A DNA stretch of 7,119 nt, taken from the NCBI GenBank assembly GCA_002727515.1, contig PBXF01000011.1:22427-29545 (forward strand), written 5' to 3'. Below, one piece after another: positions 1-6,382 of this stretch. Each line of letters begins with the position of its first letter. Position 1 is the first letter of the stretch. The notes beneath the pieces were generated by a model. It saw only the letters and a program-made list of their open reading frames with translations, did not search any database and was not told the origin of the DNA. The DNA comes from Methanobacteriota archaeon. GTDB taxonomy: Archaea > Thermoplasmatota > Poseidoniia > Poseidoniales > Poseidoniaceae. The translations under genes were made by a program, and so were the position numbers.

Positions 1-482
1 GAGCCATCATATCCAGTTTCTTGGAAAGCAACATCAACTCCATGTCCTATTCGTGCATCATTATTTGCTATAGTTAAGATTCCATCAAGTTCTATCATTA
101 CAACTCCTGGTAATTCTTTCAATGTTAGTAATTCAGTTACTGGAACCCTACCTGCGAGAGCATCGATGCCGTGAAGTATCCATTCATGTTGGTAATCAAC
201 TTCATTTTCCAGCATTAGAATCTCATCTTCGCCTGGTGTGTAGTGGAAGTCAATAATCAACGGTAGAGTATTTTCCTCGTCTAAGAATATAGGGTTGTTC
301 ATGTGTAATTCTACCATGTCTCCAATTCCATTGCCATCTCTGTCCACTGTAGTTTCAGTCCACCAACCCTCTGGTTTCTGCTCTTCAGTTTGTGGAGCCT
401 CAATTGGTACCATTGCAACCGCTAAAGGTGCTAAGAAAATCAATAATCCAAAAATTCCGAAAACACGTCTTATGTTATTCAT
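1..482 (-). CDS. Secreted subtilisin-like (S8) serine protease, N-terminal part, truncated by window edge
   Basis: The reverse strand reads open from the ATG at 482 to the window edge, giving 160 residues and no stop. Residues 1-23 are a signal peptide: basic NNIRR, a hydrophobic core GIFGLLIFLAPLAVA, then a probable cut after AVA. Residues 47-55 (DRDGNGIGD) resemble an Asp/Gly calcium-binding loop. Residues about 75-138 look like a subtilase propeptide (I9-like): a beta strand LPLIIDFHY, then a segment ending ELPGVVMIELDGILTI, which matches the typical 'lPGV..ve.d' end of archaeal subtilisin propeptides. The final residues, NDARIGHGVDVAFQETGYDG, are the usual run-in to the catalytic strand holding the active-site Asp. 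The catalytic triad lies outside the window, so the protease call rests on propeptide and run-in. A second ATG lies directly upstream at 485. The GGTGAG at 491-486 abuts that ATG and is 3 nt from the one at 482, so the choice is uncertain by one codon. Likely exported or cell-surface and self-processed. Transcribed divergently from the acyltransferase. Confidence 0.72.
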   Translation of the reverse strand, partial: MNNIRRVFGIFGLLIFLAPLAVAMVPIEAPQTEEQKPEGWWTETTVDRDGNGIGDMVELHMNNPIFLDEENTLPLIIDFHYTPGEDEILMLENEVDYQHEWILHGIDALAGRVPVTELLTLKELPGVVMIELDGILTIANNDARIGHGVDVAFQETGYDG

Positions 483-485
483 CAT

Positions 486-583
486 CTCACCGTCATACTA
501 CCCAAATCGTAACAATGTTTCAAACCTGTGATTGGCTGTTGAAATTCCATAGGTCTCAAAACTAATCACATTCAGGGTTAAAC
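486..583. promoter_or_regulatory. Divergent intergenic region between protease and acyltransferase genes
   Basis: This is the only non-coding gap of any size in the window, about 98 bp between two head-to-head starts, so it should hold both promoters. I see no convincing archaeal TATA box or bacterial -10/-35 pair on either strand. Small palindromic elements occur at about 511-529 (AACAATGTT, then GTTTCAAAC), which could be an operator but are short enough to be chance. Upstream of the acyltransferase ATG there is only a weak purine stretch (CAGGG at 573-577). A nonamer ATAGGTCTC at 549-557 recurs upstream of the iron-sulfur subunit gene. Confidence 0.45.
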
Positions 584-1960
584 ATGGGGCTTCAAAACTG
601 GTTCAGTAAAGTTTTGATGTCAACATGGTTTCGAGAAATAACGGTAATTGACGTAGAAAATTTGCCTGATGATAGAGGTGCAATAATTGTTTCATGGCAC
701 CCAGGTGGTCACTTTGACAACATGCTAACAAGAGGGTTGCTGCCTGGTAACCAAGTCAATTTTGATGGTGTTATTAATTCAGAGGAAGAGTTGGAAAAAA
801 TTGCTTCAAGAGTTGCTACAGGCGACAATGTTGTAGTTTTTCCAGAGGGAGAATCACATGACTCGCCCAAGTCCAAACAAATTCAAGATAGTGCTGCGAG
901 AATTGCACTGAGGGCAAATGAACTGTCAAAAAGCAATAAACCAGTCATAATACCAGTCGGAATCCATTACAGTAGAAAGAATATCTTCCGCGAAAGGGTG
1001 GCATTAACTGTTGAAAGACCATTTGAAATAAAAGGGTCGGTAGAAGAGATTAGTGAACTTATTTCTGGTGAGATAAATAGGGCATCACTATCAAAGGACG
1101 ATTGGAAAGATAGAGAATTAATTTGGAAGGCAGGGTCAATTATCAGAGCAGAAAGGGTCAGGCACAATCCTGAGATTTCTGAATTCAAAAATTATGGAGA
1201 CGGGGTATTAGCTGCAAGAAGGGTCAGAGCTGCGTGGGAATGGATGTCGATCAACGATGAAGAAACATGTATTGCGCTAGAAAAGCGAACAAAAACTCAT
1301 ATGAATAATTTGGATGAATTTAATCTTCAGCCCCATCATGTCGATAGGCGACCTCAATCGGTGACAAACAAAGGATTTGCAAAATCAATATTTTTGTTTC
1401 TTTTTGCATGGTCATTTATGCTTGGTTTTGTAACTCTAAGCGCTGTAATAGGGTCGATTCCTCCGTTTTTATTTGTAGTTCTACTTGATAGAACAGTGGG
1501 TAAGAAAATTGATGTTTTGAAAAGAGGTTCTTTGAAATTATACACTGCTATTGTTGTATATCCTATTTGGTGGGGTATTTCTGCATGGATATTCACATGG
1601 GCAATAATTTCATCATCTAGTCCACTTGCATCTTTTGGAGAATATAGTACAATTATCCAGTTATTAATGGATTTACCTGCTTCACTTGTGTTTCCACTAA
1701 TGGTGTGGTGGATGCCAACTGCTGGGAAGTTGCAGATGAAGTTGTATTCGCGTGGTAAATCATCTTGGAGGAGAATGAGATTATGGGTGAAATGGAGAGA
1801 CTCATCATTTGATTGGGACGAACTGTCAAAAATCCAAAAACAACTTGCAGCGGACTTGGTGAAAATTGGTGATGGCCTAATTTTACCTGGGGATATTGAC
1901 TGGAAAGATCCGCTTCCTGGAAAGGATGATTTTACAGCAGTATCAGTAAGGAATAAATGA
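584..1960 (+). CDS. Glycerolipid acyltransferase, PlsC/GPAT superfamily, with C-terminal membrane segments
   Basis: A 458-residue protein. Motif I is SWHPGGHFD, with H39 and D45 spaced HX5D, as in the Gat1/Sct1 (yeast GPAT) branch rather than the HX4D of E. coli PlsC. Motif III is FPEGESHD at residues 86-93, followed by QDSAARIALRA, matching the family pattern 'FPEG.SHD.P.l...K.GAARIAL'. Motif IV is VIIPVGIHYS at 121-130, followed by RKNIFRERVALTVERPFEI. After a charged helical region (about 150-260) come hydrophobic segments at about 267-300, 320-345 and 357-378, then a basic-to-acidic tail, which fits the membrane-bound members of this branch. The expected reaction is transfer of a fatty acyl group to glycerol 3-phosphate or a lysophospholipid at the inner face of the membrane. 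The stretch from motif I to III is only 47 residues, against about 72 in E. coli PlsC, and I cannot find motif II with its acceptor-binding Arg. The gene ends in tandem stops TGA TAA and lies 60 bp before the hydroxylase genes. Confidence 0.85.
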   Translation: MGLQNWFSKVLMSTWFREITVIDVENLPDDRGAIIVSWHPGGHFDNMLTRGLLPGNQVNFDGVINSEEELEKIASRVATGDNVVVFPEGESHDSPKSKQIQDSAARIALRANELSKSNKPVIIPVGIHYSRKNIFRERVALTVERPFEIKGSVEEISELISGEINRASLSKDDWKDRELIWKAGSIIRAERVRHNPEISEFKNYGDGVLAARRVRAAWEWMSINDEETCIALEKRTKTHMNNLDEFNLQPHHVDRRPQSVTNKGFAKSIFLFLFAWSFMLGFVTLSAVIGSIPPFLFVVLLDRTVGKKIDVLKRGSLKLYTAIVVYPIWWGISAWIFTWAIISSSSPLASFGEYSTIIQLLMDLPASLVFPLMVWWMPTAGKLQMKLYSRGKSSWRRMRLWVKWRDSSFDWDELSKIQKQLAADLVKIGDGLILPGDIDWKDPLPGKDDFTAVSVRNK

Positions 1961-2020
1961 TAATTCAGTGCCAATGCTGAAAGGGTGAATAGGTCTCCCC
2001 GTGTACAGTTGGTGTTTGCA

Positions 2021-2623
2021 ATGGTTGGAAAAGAGCACGTCCCAATGATTCCCGTTGCACCTTCTGTTGTCTGGAAATCAAACGTAAACGGCCAACAGAA
2101 AGAAAGTCTAATACCGTCAAACGCAATTTTACTCGATGTTCTTCGAGACAAAGCTGGTTGTTTGGGAGTAAAGCGGGGCTGCGACATGGGGACATGTGGC
2201 TGTTGTACAGTTATGATTGACGGAGTCCCACGTCTTTCATGCCTAACCATGGCTCAAGACGGCGCTGGAAAAGAAATTATCACAGTTGAAGGATTATCTG
2301 ACGGTGCACATTTAGCTCCAATTCAGCAATGTTTTGGTGAGCACGGTGGCTCACAATGTGGGTTTTGTACACCTGGATTTTTAGTGGCGTCCCAGGCACT
2401 CCTCAACGAAAACAATAATCCCACAGAACAAGAGATAGCATGCGCAATAGAGGGAAATCTTTGCAGATGCACTGGATATCAACAAATTATTGATTCAATA
2501 AAAGCGGCAGCAGAAATTCATCGTGGAGAAAAAGAATCACTACCTCCTGTTAGCGATGCTCACCCTGATCCACATCCTACTGGGCCTGATGAACCCACAA
2601 TGCCCCCTGGTCATGCGAGGTGA
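2021..2623 (+). CDS. hcrC: Molybdenum hydroxylase small subunit, two [2Fe-2S] clusters (4-hydroxybenzoyl-CoA reductase gamma-like)
   Basis: A 200-residue protein from the ATG at 2021. The N-terminal plant-ferredoxin domain has GCDMGTCGCC...SC, with cluster ligands C54, C59, C62 and C74. The following all-alpha domain has QCGFCTPG (C113, C116) and NLCRCTGY (C148, C150), the signature of xanthine-oxidase-family iron-sulfur subunits. It passes electrons between the molybdenum subunit and the FAD subunit in the cytoplasm. No signal peptide is seen, and no twin-arginine motif. The last 28 residues are rich in Pro, His and Asp (from about SLPPVSDAHPDPHP), beyond the usual end of the family at about 155-165 residues. 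Start choice: the frame is open from a GTG at 1985, and another ATG lies at 2045. The ATG at 2021 has GGTG six bases upstream and leaves a short leader before the ferredoxin fold. The symbol follows the HcrB identity of the partner; alone, this subunit could belong to any xanthine dehydrogenase relative. Confidence 0.93.
   Translation: MVGKEHVPMIPVAPSVVWKSNVNGQQKESLIPSNAILLDVLRDKAGCLGVKRGCDMGTCGCCTVMIDGVPRLSCLTMAQDGAGKEIITVEGLSDGAHLAPIQQCFGEHGGSQCGFCTPGFLVASQALLNENNNPTEQEIACAIEGNLCRCTGYQQIIDSIKAAAEIHRGEKESLPPVSDAHPDPHPTGPDEPTMPPGHAR
2618..2623 (+). promoter_or_regulatory. Shine-Dalgarno AGGTGA overlapping the upstream stop codon
   Basis: AGGTGA lies 6 bp before the ATG at 2630 and its TGA is the stop codon of the iron-sulfur subunit gene. 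This supports the 2630 start of the large subunit, including its unusual N-terminal extension, and points to translational coupling of the two subunits. Confidence 0.7.
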
Positions 2624-2629
2624 AATAAG

Positions 2630-5434
2630 ATGGCGGGCGGATACAAGCAACAACCTGGAAGCCGTAGTTCGGAAACTAGGAAAGATGGGAAAAGAGTTGC
2701 CGGTAAGCAAACCTTTGCACCACCTGGTTCGGGCGGTTCAAGGCCAAAAATGGCTGAAAGAGATCTAGAATTCATACCGGAAATGGTTGGAGGAAAAGAG
2801 CACCAGCCTGCTGGAGCGCACATCCATGACAGAGCAAGAACAGGCACCACAGTTGGTAAAAGAATACCACTTGTTGATGCCAATGCAAAAGTCACTGGGC
2901 AAGCGTGGTATGGTGATGATGTAAGACTTCCAAACGAAATAATTGGAAGGATAGTGAGATCGCCACATCATTATGCCAAGGTAGTCTCGATTGACACTTC
3001 CAAAGCAGAAAAGTTGCCTGGTGTTCTAGCCGTGGCGACTGGTGATGATGCTCCAAACAAATTCGGTGTTTTACCGGTTACAAAAGACGAACATGCTATG
3101 GCTGTGGAGAAAGTAAGGCATGTCGGTGATTTAGTTGCATGCGTTGCCGCAATCGACGAACCAACCGCCAGAGAAGCTGCCGCGTTGATTGAGGTTGAAT
3201 ACGAAGTTTTGGATTCGATTCATGATATGAAAAAGGGGCTCGAAGATGTTGATGAACCAATTCATTGGAGAGGTAAATATCACGTAGGGAGTACTAACGT
3301 CCAGAAGCGAGTTTTCCAAGAATTTGGTGACCGATCTATGGTCGAAAATCCAAGCGCTATGTATCACGGCAAATGGAAATTCCAAGGAGTAAATCATGGA
3401 TTTACAGAACCACATGCGGTTGTGGCACATTGGGATTCTAATGGAAGATTGCAACTTTACACTCCCCAACAGGTTCCACACTATGCGCACAGGGCACTCG
3501 CTACAGTTCTAGAGGTGCCGATGCATCAAATCAATGTAATCAGAACATTCGTAGGGGGAGGATTTGGTGGAAAATCCGACCCGTTCCCTCATGAGATGTG
3601 TGCTGCTATTTTAGCAAGAAAAGCAGGGCGCCCTGTAAGAATTAATTTTGACAGAGAAGAAGTATTCTGGGTAAATCGTGGTAGACATCCAAGTCATATC
3701 GAAGTTCAACTGTATGCGGATGAAGACGCAAGAATCTCAGGATTCGATATTGATGCACTGATTGATGGCGGAGGCTTTGCCTCATTCGGACACGTAACAT
3801 CGTACTACAATGGCGTATTAGCAACCGCTCCTTACGAATTAGGTTCTTTTCACTACACTGGCGCTCGTGTTTGGACAAACAAGCCTGCAAGTGGAGCAAT
3901 GCGTGGACATGGCGCTGTGAATACAAGATGTGCAGTTGAGGTTGGTCTTGATGATATGGCAGAACAACTCCAAGTTGATCCAATAGACCTCAGACTCGCC
4001 AATCTGCTACCTCCTCATTCTCGTACAATATCTGGATTTAGAATAACTTCCAATGGAATGCGACAAGCGCTTCAAAAGGTTCGCGAAGGTAGCGACTGGG
4101 ATAACAAATTCAGAAAACTTCCACTTGGAAAAGGTATTGGAATCGGCTGTGGTTTCTTTATCTCAGGTTCTGGTTTGCCAATCCATTGGGATCCGAATAA
4201 ATTCCCTCATGCTACTGTTCACATGCAAATAGACATGGACGGTGGAGTAACAGTTCATACCGGTGCTGCAGATATTGGCCAGGGTTCGACAACCGCAGTT
4301 GCTCAAGTTGTTGCAGAAGTTCTCGCATTACCAATTGAGATGATACATGTAAGAAGCCACGAGAGTGACACCAGTCCCGTGGATTTGGGCTCTTACTCTT
4401 CTAGAGTCACTTTCATGAACGCGAATGCTGCAATTAGAGCGGCACTTGAAATCAAAGAAAAGTTGCTAAAGGCAGCATGGGATGTATTAGGATACCATCC
4501 TGATACTTTGGTGCTTAACGACCGAAGAATATACTACAAACACGACCCTGCAATCGGAATGTCATACCTAGAGGCTCTTCACAAGGCTCAAGAAGATAAA
4601 GGTGCATTAATTTCGTCGGGAGCATATCGTTCTCCTCCAATGGGGGGTGTCCACAAGGGCGCTGCTGCTGGCCTAGCACCTGCTTATTCATTTTCAGCAT
4701 ATGTTGCAGAAGTAGATGTTGATGTTGAAACTGGTTTGATTAAGTGTACTGATGTATGGGCTGCCCACGATTGTGGAAAAGCGTTGAACCCACTTGCTGT
4801 TGAAGGGCAAATAATAGGCTCATGTCACATGGGTCTTGGACAGGTTCTTACAGAGCAGATGGTATATGGACGAACAGGTCATTTGCAAAATCCAAATCTA
4901 TTAGATTACAAAATACCCAGTGTTCACGAAATGCCAAATGTAACTCCGATAATTATTGAGTCATGCGACCCAGAAGGCCCATTCGGTGCAAAAGAAGCGG
5001 GCGAAGGCCCGCTTTTACCTATCCTTCCAGCAGTAGTAAATGCGGTATATGACGCGATTGGCATCAGAGTAAACGACTTGCCACTGACTCCAGATAAAAT
5101 CTGGGCTGCTATTGCAAAGAAAATGAAGGTCGAGGGAATTGAGGATGCAACAAATCTACCTGTGCCACGACTTGATTTCTCTGAATTACAAGAAAAACTC
5201 GCTAAAAGGGCTGCTGAACACAATGTCCGGGATAAGAAGAGGCAAACAACCGAAGACACTAGTGCTTATGTGAACGGAGTTTTATTCGGATTTGATCCAA
5301 ATGTTCCGCTTGAAGAACAAGTTGAAGGTTGGGCTCATGCCGACAAGCCTTCTGCAGAACAACTTGCAGAATTAGGTCTTGCTGGCAAGGCATGGCTCAA
5401 AGAAGAACAAAGGAATATGGGAGGGGAAAACTGA
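2630..5434 (+). CDS. hcrA: Molybdopterin-binding catalytic subunit, xanthine dehydrogenase family, 4-hydroxybenzoyl-CoA reductase alpha-like
   Basis: A 934-residue protein. The family core begins near residue 75 (VGKRIPLVDANAKVTGQAWY) and opens with the a/b-hammerhead domain (to about 195), including RIVRSPHHYAKV and ALIEVEYEVL. The molybdopterin domains follow, with VGGGFGGK (308-315) then DPFPHE, RGRHP (350-354), GAMRGHGA (422-429) and the pterin loop GAADIGQGSTT (545-555). Near the end of the core, GAKEAGEGP (786-794) contains the family's catalytic Glu, most likely E792. The CO dehydrogenase loop (AYRCSFR) is absent. With the HcrB-type partner, the best guess is reductive dehydroxylation of an aromatic acyl-CoA at Mo, with a pterin cytosine or guanine dinucleotide cofactor. 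HcrA proteins are about 770 residues. This one adds about 75 residues of Gly/Lys/Pro-rich N-terminus and about 100 charged, helix-like C-terminal residues (830-934). No signal peptide or Tat motif, so cytoplasmic. It overlaps the next gene by one base. Substrate not provable from sequence. Confidence 0.9.
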   Translation: MAGGYKQQPGSRSSETRKDGKRVAGKQTFAPPGSGGSRPKMAERDLEFIPEMVGGKEHQPAGAHIHDRARTGTTVGKRIPLVDANAKVTGQAWYGDDVRLPNEIIGRIVRSPHHYAKVVSIDTSKAEKLPGVLAVATGDDAPNKFGVLPVTKDEHAMAVEKVRHVGDLVACVAAIDEPTAREAAALIEVEYEVLDSIHDMKKGLEDVDEPIHWRGKYHVGSTNVQKRVFQEFGDRSMVENPSAMYHGKWKFQGVNHGFTEPHAVVAHWDSNGRLQLYTPQQVPHYAHRALATVLEVPMHQINVIRTFVGGGFGGKSDPFPHEMCAAILARKAGRPVRINFDREEVFWVNRGRHPSHIEVQLYADEDARISGFDIDALIDGGGFASFGHVTSYYNGVLATAPYELGSFHYTGARVWTNKPASGAMRGHGAVNTRCAVEVGLDDMAEQLQVDPIDLRLANLLPPHSRTISGFRITSNGMRQALQKVREGSDWDNKFRKLPLGKGIGIGCGFFISGSGLPIHWDPNKFPHATVHMQIDMDGGVTVHTGAADIGQGSTTAVAQVVAEVLALPIEMIHVRSHESDTSPVDLGSYSSRVTFMNANAAIRAALEIKEKLLKAAWDVLGYHPDTLVLNDRRIYYKHDPAIGMSYLEALHKAQEDKGALISSGAYRSPPMGGVHKGAAAGLAPAYSFSAYVAEVDVDVETGLIKCTDVWAAHDCGKALNPLAVEGQIIGSCHMGLGQVLTEQMVYGRTGHLQNPNLLDYKIPSVHEMPNVTPIIIESCDPEGPFGAKEAGEGPLLPILPAVVNAVYDAIGIRVNDLPLTPDKIWAAIAKKMKVEGIEDATNLPVPRLDFSELQEKLAKRAAEHNVRDKKRQTTEDTSAYVNGVLFGFDPNVPLEEQVEGWAHADKPSAEQLAELGLAGKAWLKEEQRNMGGEN

Positions 5435-5436
5435 TG
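5419..5436 (+). promoter_or_regulatory. Strong Shine-Dalgarno and TGATG stop/start overlap
   Basis: GGGAGGGG at 5419-5426 lies 7-9 bases before the ATG at 5434, whose A is the last base of the large-subunit stop (TGATG). This fixes the start of the FAD subunit at 5434. A longer in-frame reading from 5329 would run through the preceding gene's coding sequence. Confidence 0.8.
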
Positions 5437-6378
5437 CTAATGCCACCGTTTATCTTGCACGTACCAGGTTCTATTGAAGAAGCATGTCAGATTGCAGGTA
5501 ATCTTATCTCTGAAGGAAAAGAATTTGACTGGATTGCTGGAGGAACTGACCTTATTCCAAATTACAAGTGGCATATTAATCCAAAATCTGATGTAATTTC
5601 ATTGGCATCCATTGAAGGAATTGATACAATATCCATGAATGAAGTAGGATGCATGGCAAGACTTCATGACATCGCAGAAAGTGATGAAGTACATCCTTTG
5701 ATAGCAGAAGCTGCCAGTAAAGTAGCATCTTCCCTGATACGAAGGAATGCAACGCTTGGTGGAAATCTTTGTCTCGACACACGCTGTTTTTGGTATAATC
5801 AAGCTGAAGAATGGAGAAGTAGTATCGATTGGTGCCACAAGGCTGATTGTGGAACAGGTTCAGATTGCAGGGTAATACCCAATCAAAATACTCTTTGCGT
5901 TGCTACCTATCAAGGCGACATTGCTCCTAACTTGATGGTTTTAGGAGGAATTGCTCACATTATTGGCCCTCAAGGAGCCCGAGAAATTCCGGTTTCAGAA
6001 TTTTATCAATTAGATGGAATAACAAGAAATGTCTTAGAGAAAGGGGAATTTTTACTCAAGATCACATTTTCTGATGACATTAAAAATTGGATAGGCAAGT
6101 ACAGGAAATTAAGGCTAAGAGAATCATGGGATTTCCCAGAAGCAGGAGTCGCAGCAGCATGGGTGCAGGGAGACAAGACTACAATGCGTGTAGCAACAAC
6201 AGCATTGGAGAGCATTCCTCGCCTCCATGAAGAAGAAGTTGCATCTTGTGAAGGTGACATAGCAAAGTTAGCAAATACTATATTCGCTAATGTAAAACCT
6301 GTGAATAATACCTCTCTACCTCCTCGTTATCGCAGAAATATGATAAAAGTGTTAGTAAAAAGAGCATGTGAGGACTGA
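5434..6378 (+). CDS. hcrB: FAD-binding subunit with [4Fe-4S] insertion, 4-hydroxybenzoyl-CoA reductase beta-like
   Basis: A 314-residue protein of the molybdopterin dehydrogenase FAD-binding (PCMH) type. FAD motifs are AGGTDL (35-40) and TLGGNL (107-112). Directly after the second comes an insertion of about 40 residues that ordinary xanthine or CO dehydrogenase medium subunits lack: CLDTRC, YNQAEEWR, then further cysteines. It closely resembles the Thauera HcrB segment as I remember it (TLGGNLC.DTRC..YNQ.E.WR, then YC, KC and RC), where C122, C138, C146 and C155 hold a [4Fe-4S] cluster. Counterparts here are C118, C134, C145 and C155, with C113 and C139 as extra cysteines. The flanking VATYQGDIAPNLMVLGG and the C-terminal domain with YRKLRLRESWDFP also agree with HcrB. 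Function inferred from the family: take electrons from a low-potential donor such as ferredoxin and pass them via the FAD and iron-sulfur clusters to Mo. The extra cluster is the strongest evidence for a reductive enzyme. Start set at 5434 by the Shine-Dalgarno and overlap. Confidence 0.92.
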   Translation: MLMPPFILHVPGSIEEACQIAGNLISEGKEFDWIAGGTDLIPNYKWHINPKSDVISLASIEGIDTISMNEVGCMARLHDIAESDEVHPLIAEAASKVASSLIRRNATLGGNLCLDTRCFWYNQAEEWRSSIDWCHKADCGTGSDCRVIPNQNTLCVATYQGDIAPNLMVLGGIAHIIGPQGAREIPVSEFYQLDGITRNVLEKGEFLLKITFSDDIKNWIGKYRKLRLRESWDFPEAGVAAAWVQGDKTTMRVATTALESIPRLHEEEVASCEGDIAKLANTIFANVKPVNNTSLPPRYRRNMIKVLVKRACED

Positions 6379-6382
6379 TTCT

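Noticed and set aside
295..531. Plus-strand open frame of 78 codons
   Set aside because: It is antisense to the protease N-terminus, whose signal peptide, propeptide and run-in make clear sense. The plus-strand product is Ser/Pro-rich with no recognisable feature.
1985..2020. Longer iron-sulfur subunit starting at the GTG at 1985
   Set aside because: It would add 12 residues with no family counterpart. The ATG at 2021 has a well-spaced GGTG, and the added stretch includes the nonamer also found upstream of the acyltransferase. Not fully excluded.
1354..2250. Minus-strand open frame of 298 codons spanning two plus-strand genes
   Set aside because: It covers the membrane half of the acyltransferase and the first cluster domain of the iron-sulfur subunit, both strongly supported by motifs. 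Its product shows no domain, and its start lies inside a conserved cluster motif on the other strand.
2523..2768. Plus-strand open frame of 81 codons overlapping the small/large subunit junction
   Set aside because: It is an out-of-frame reading across the end of one real gene and the start of the next, with no motif and no separate ribosome site.
3642..3983. Minus-strand open frame of 113 codons inside the large subunit gene
   Set aside because: It is antisense to conserved molybdopterin-domain coding sequence, with no ribosome site and no recognisable product. Other minus-strand frames at 3131-3490, 4515-4700, 4924-5259, 5576-5838, 6006-6260 and 6445-6681 are rejected for the same reason.
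5329..5433. N-terminal extension of the FAD subunit from an upstream ATG
   Set aside because: The extra 35 residues are Cys/Arg-rich nonsense from another frame of the large subunit gene. The ATG at 5434 has a strong GGAGG site and a TGATG overlap.
2630..6378. Aerobic CO dehydrogenase (CoxLMS) or plain xanthine dehydrogenase
   Set aside because: The large subunit lacks the CoxL active-site loop AYRCSFR, and the FAD subunit has the HCR-type four-cysteine insertion that those enzymes lack.
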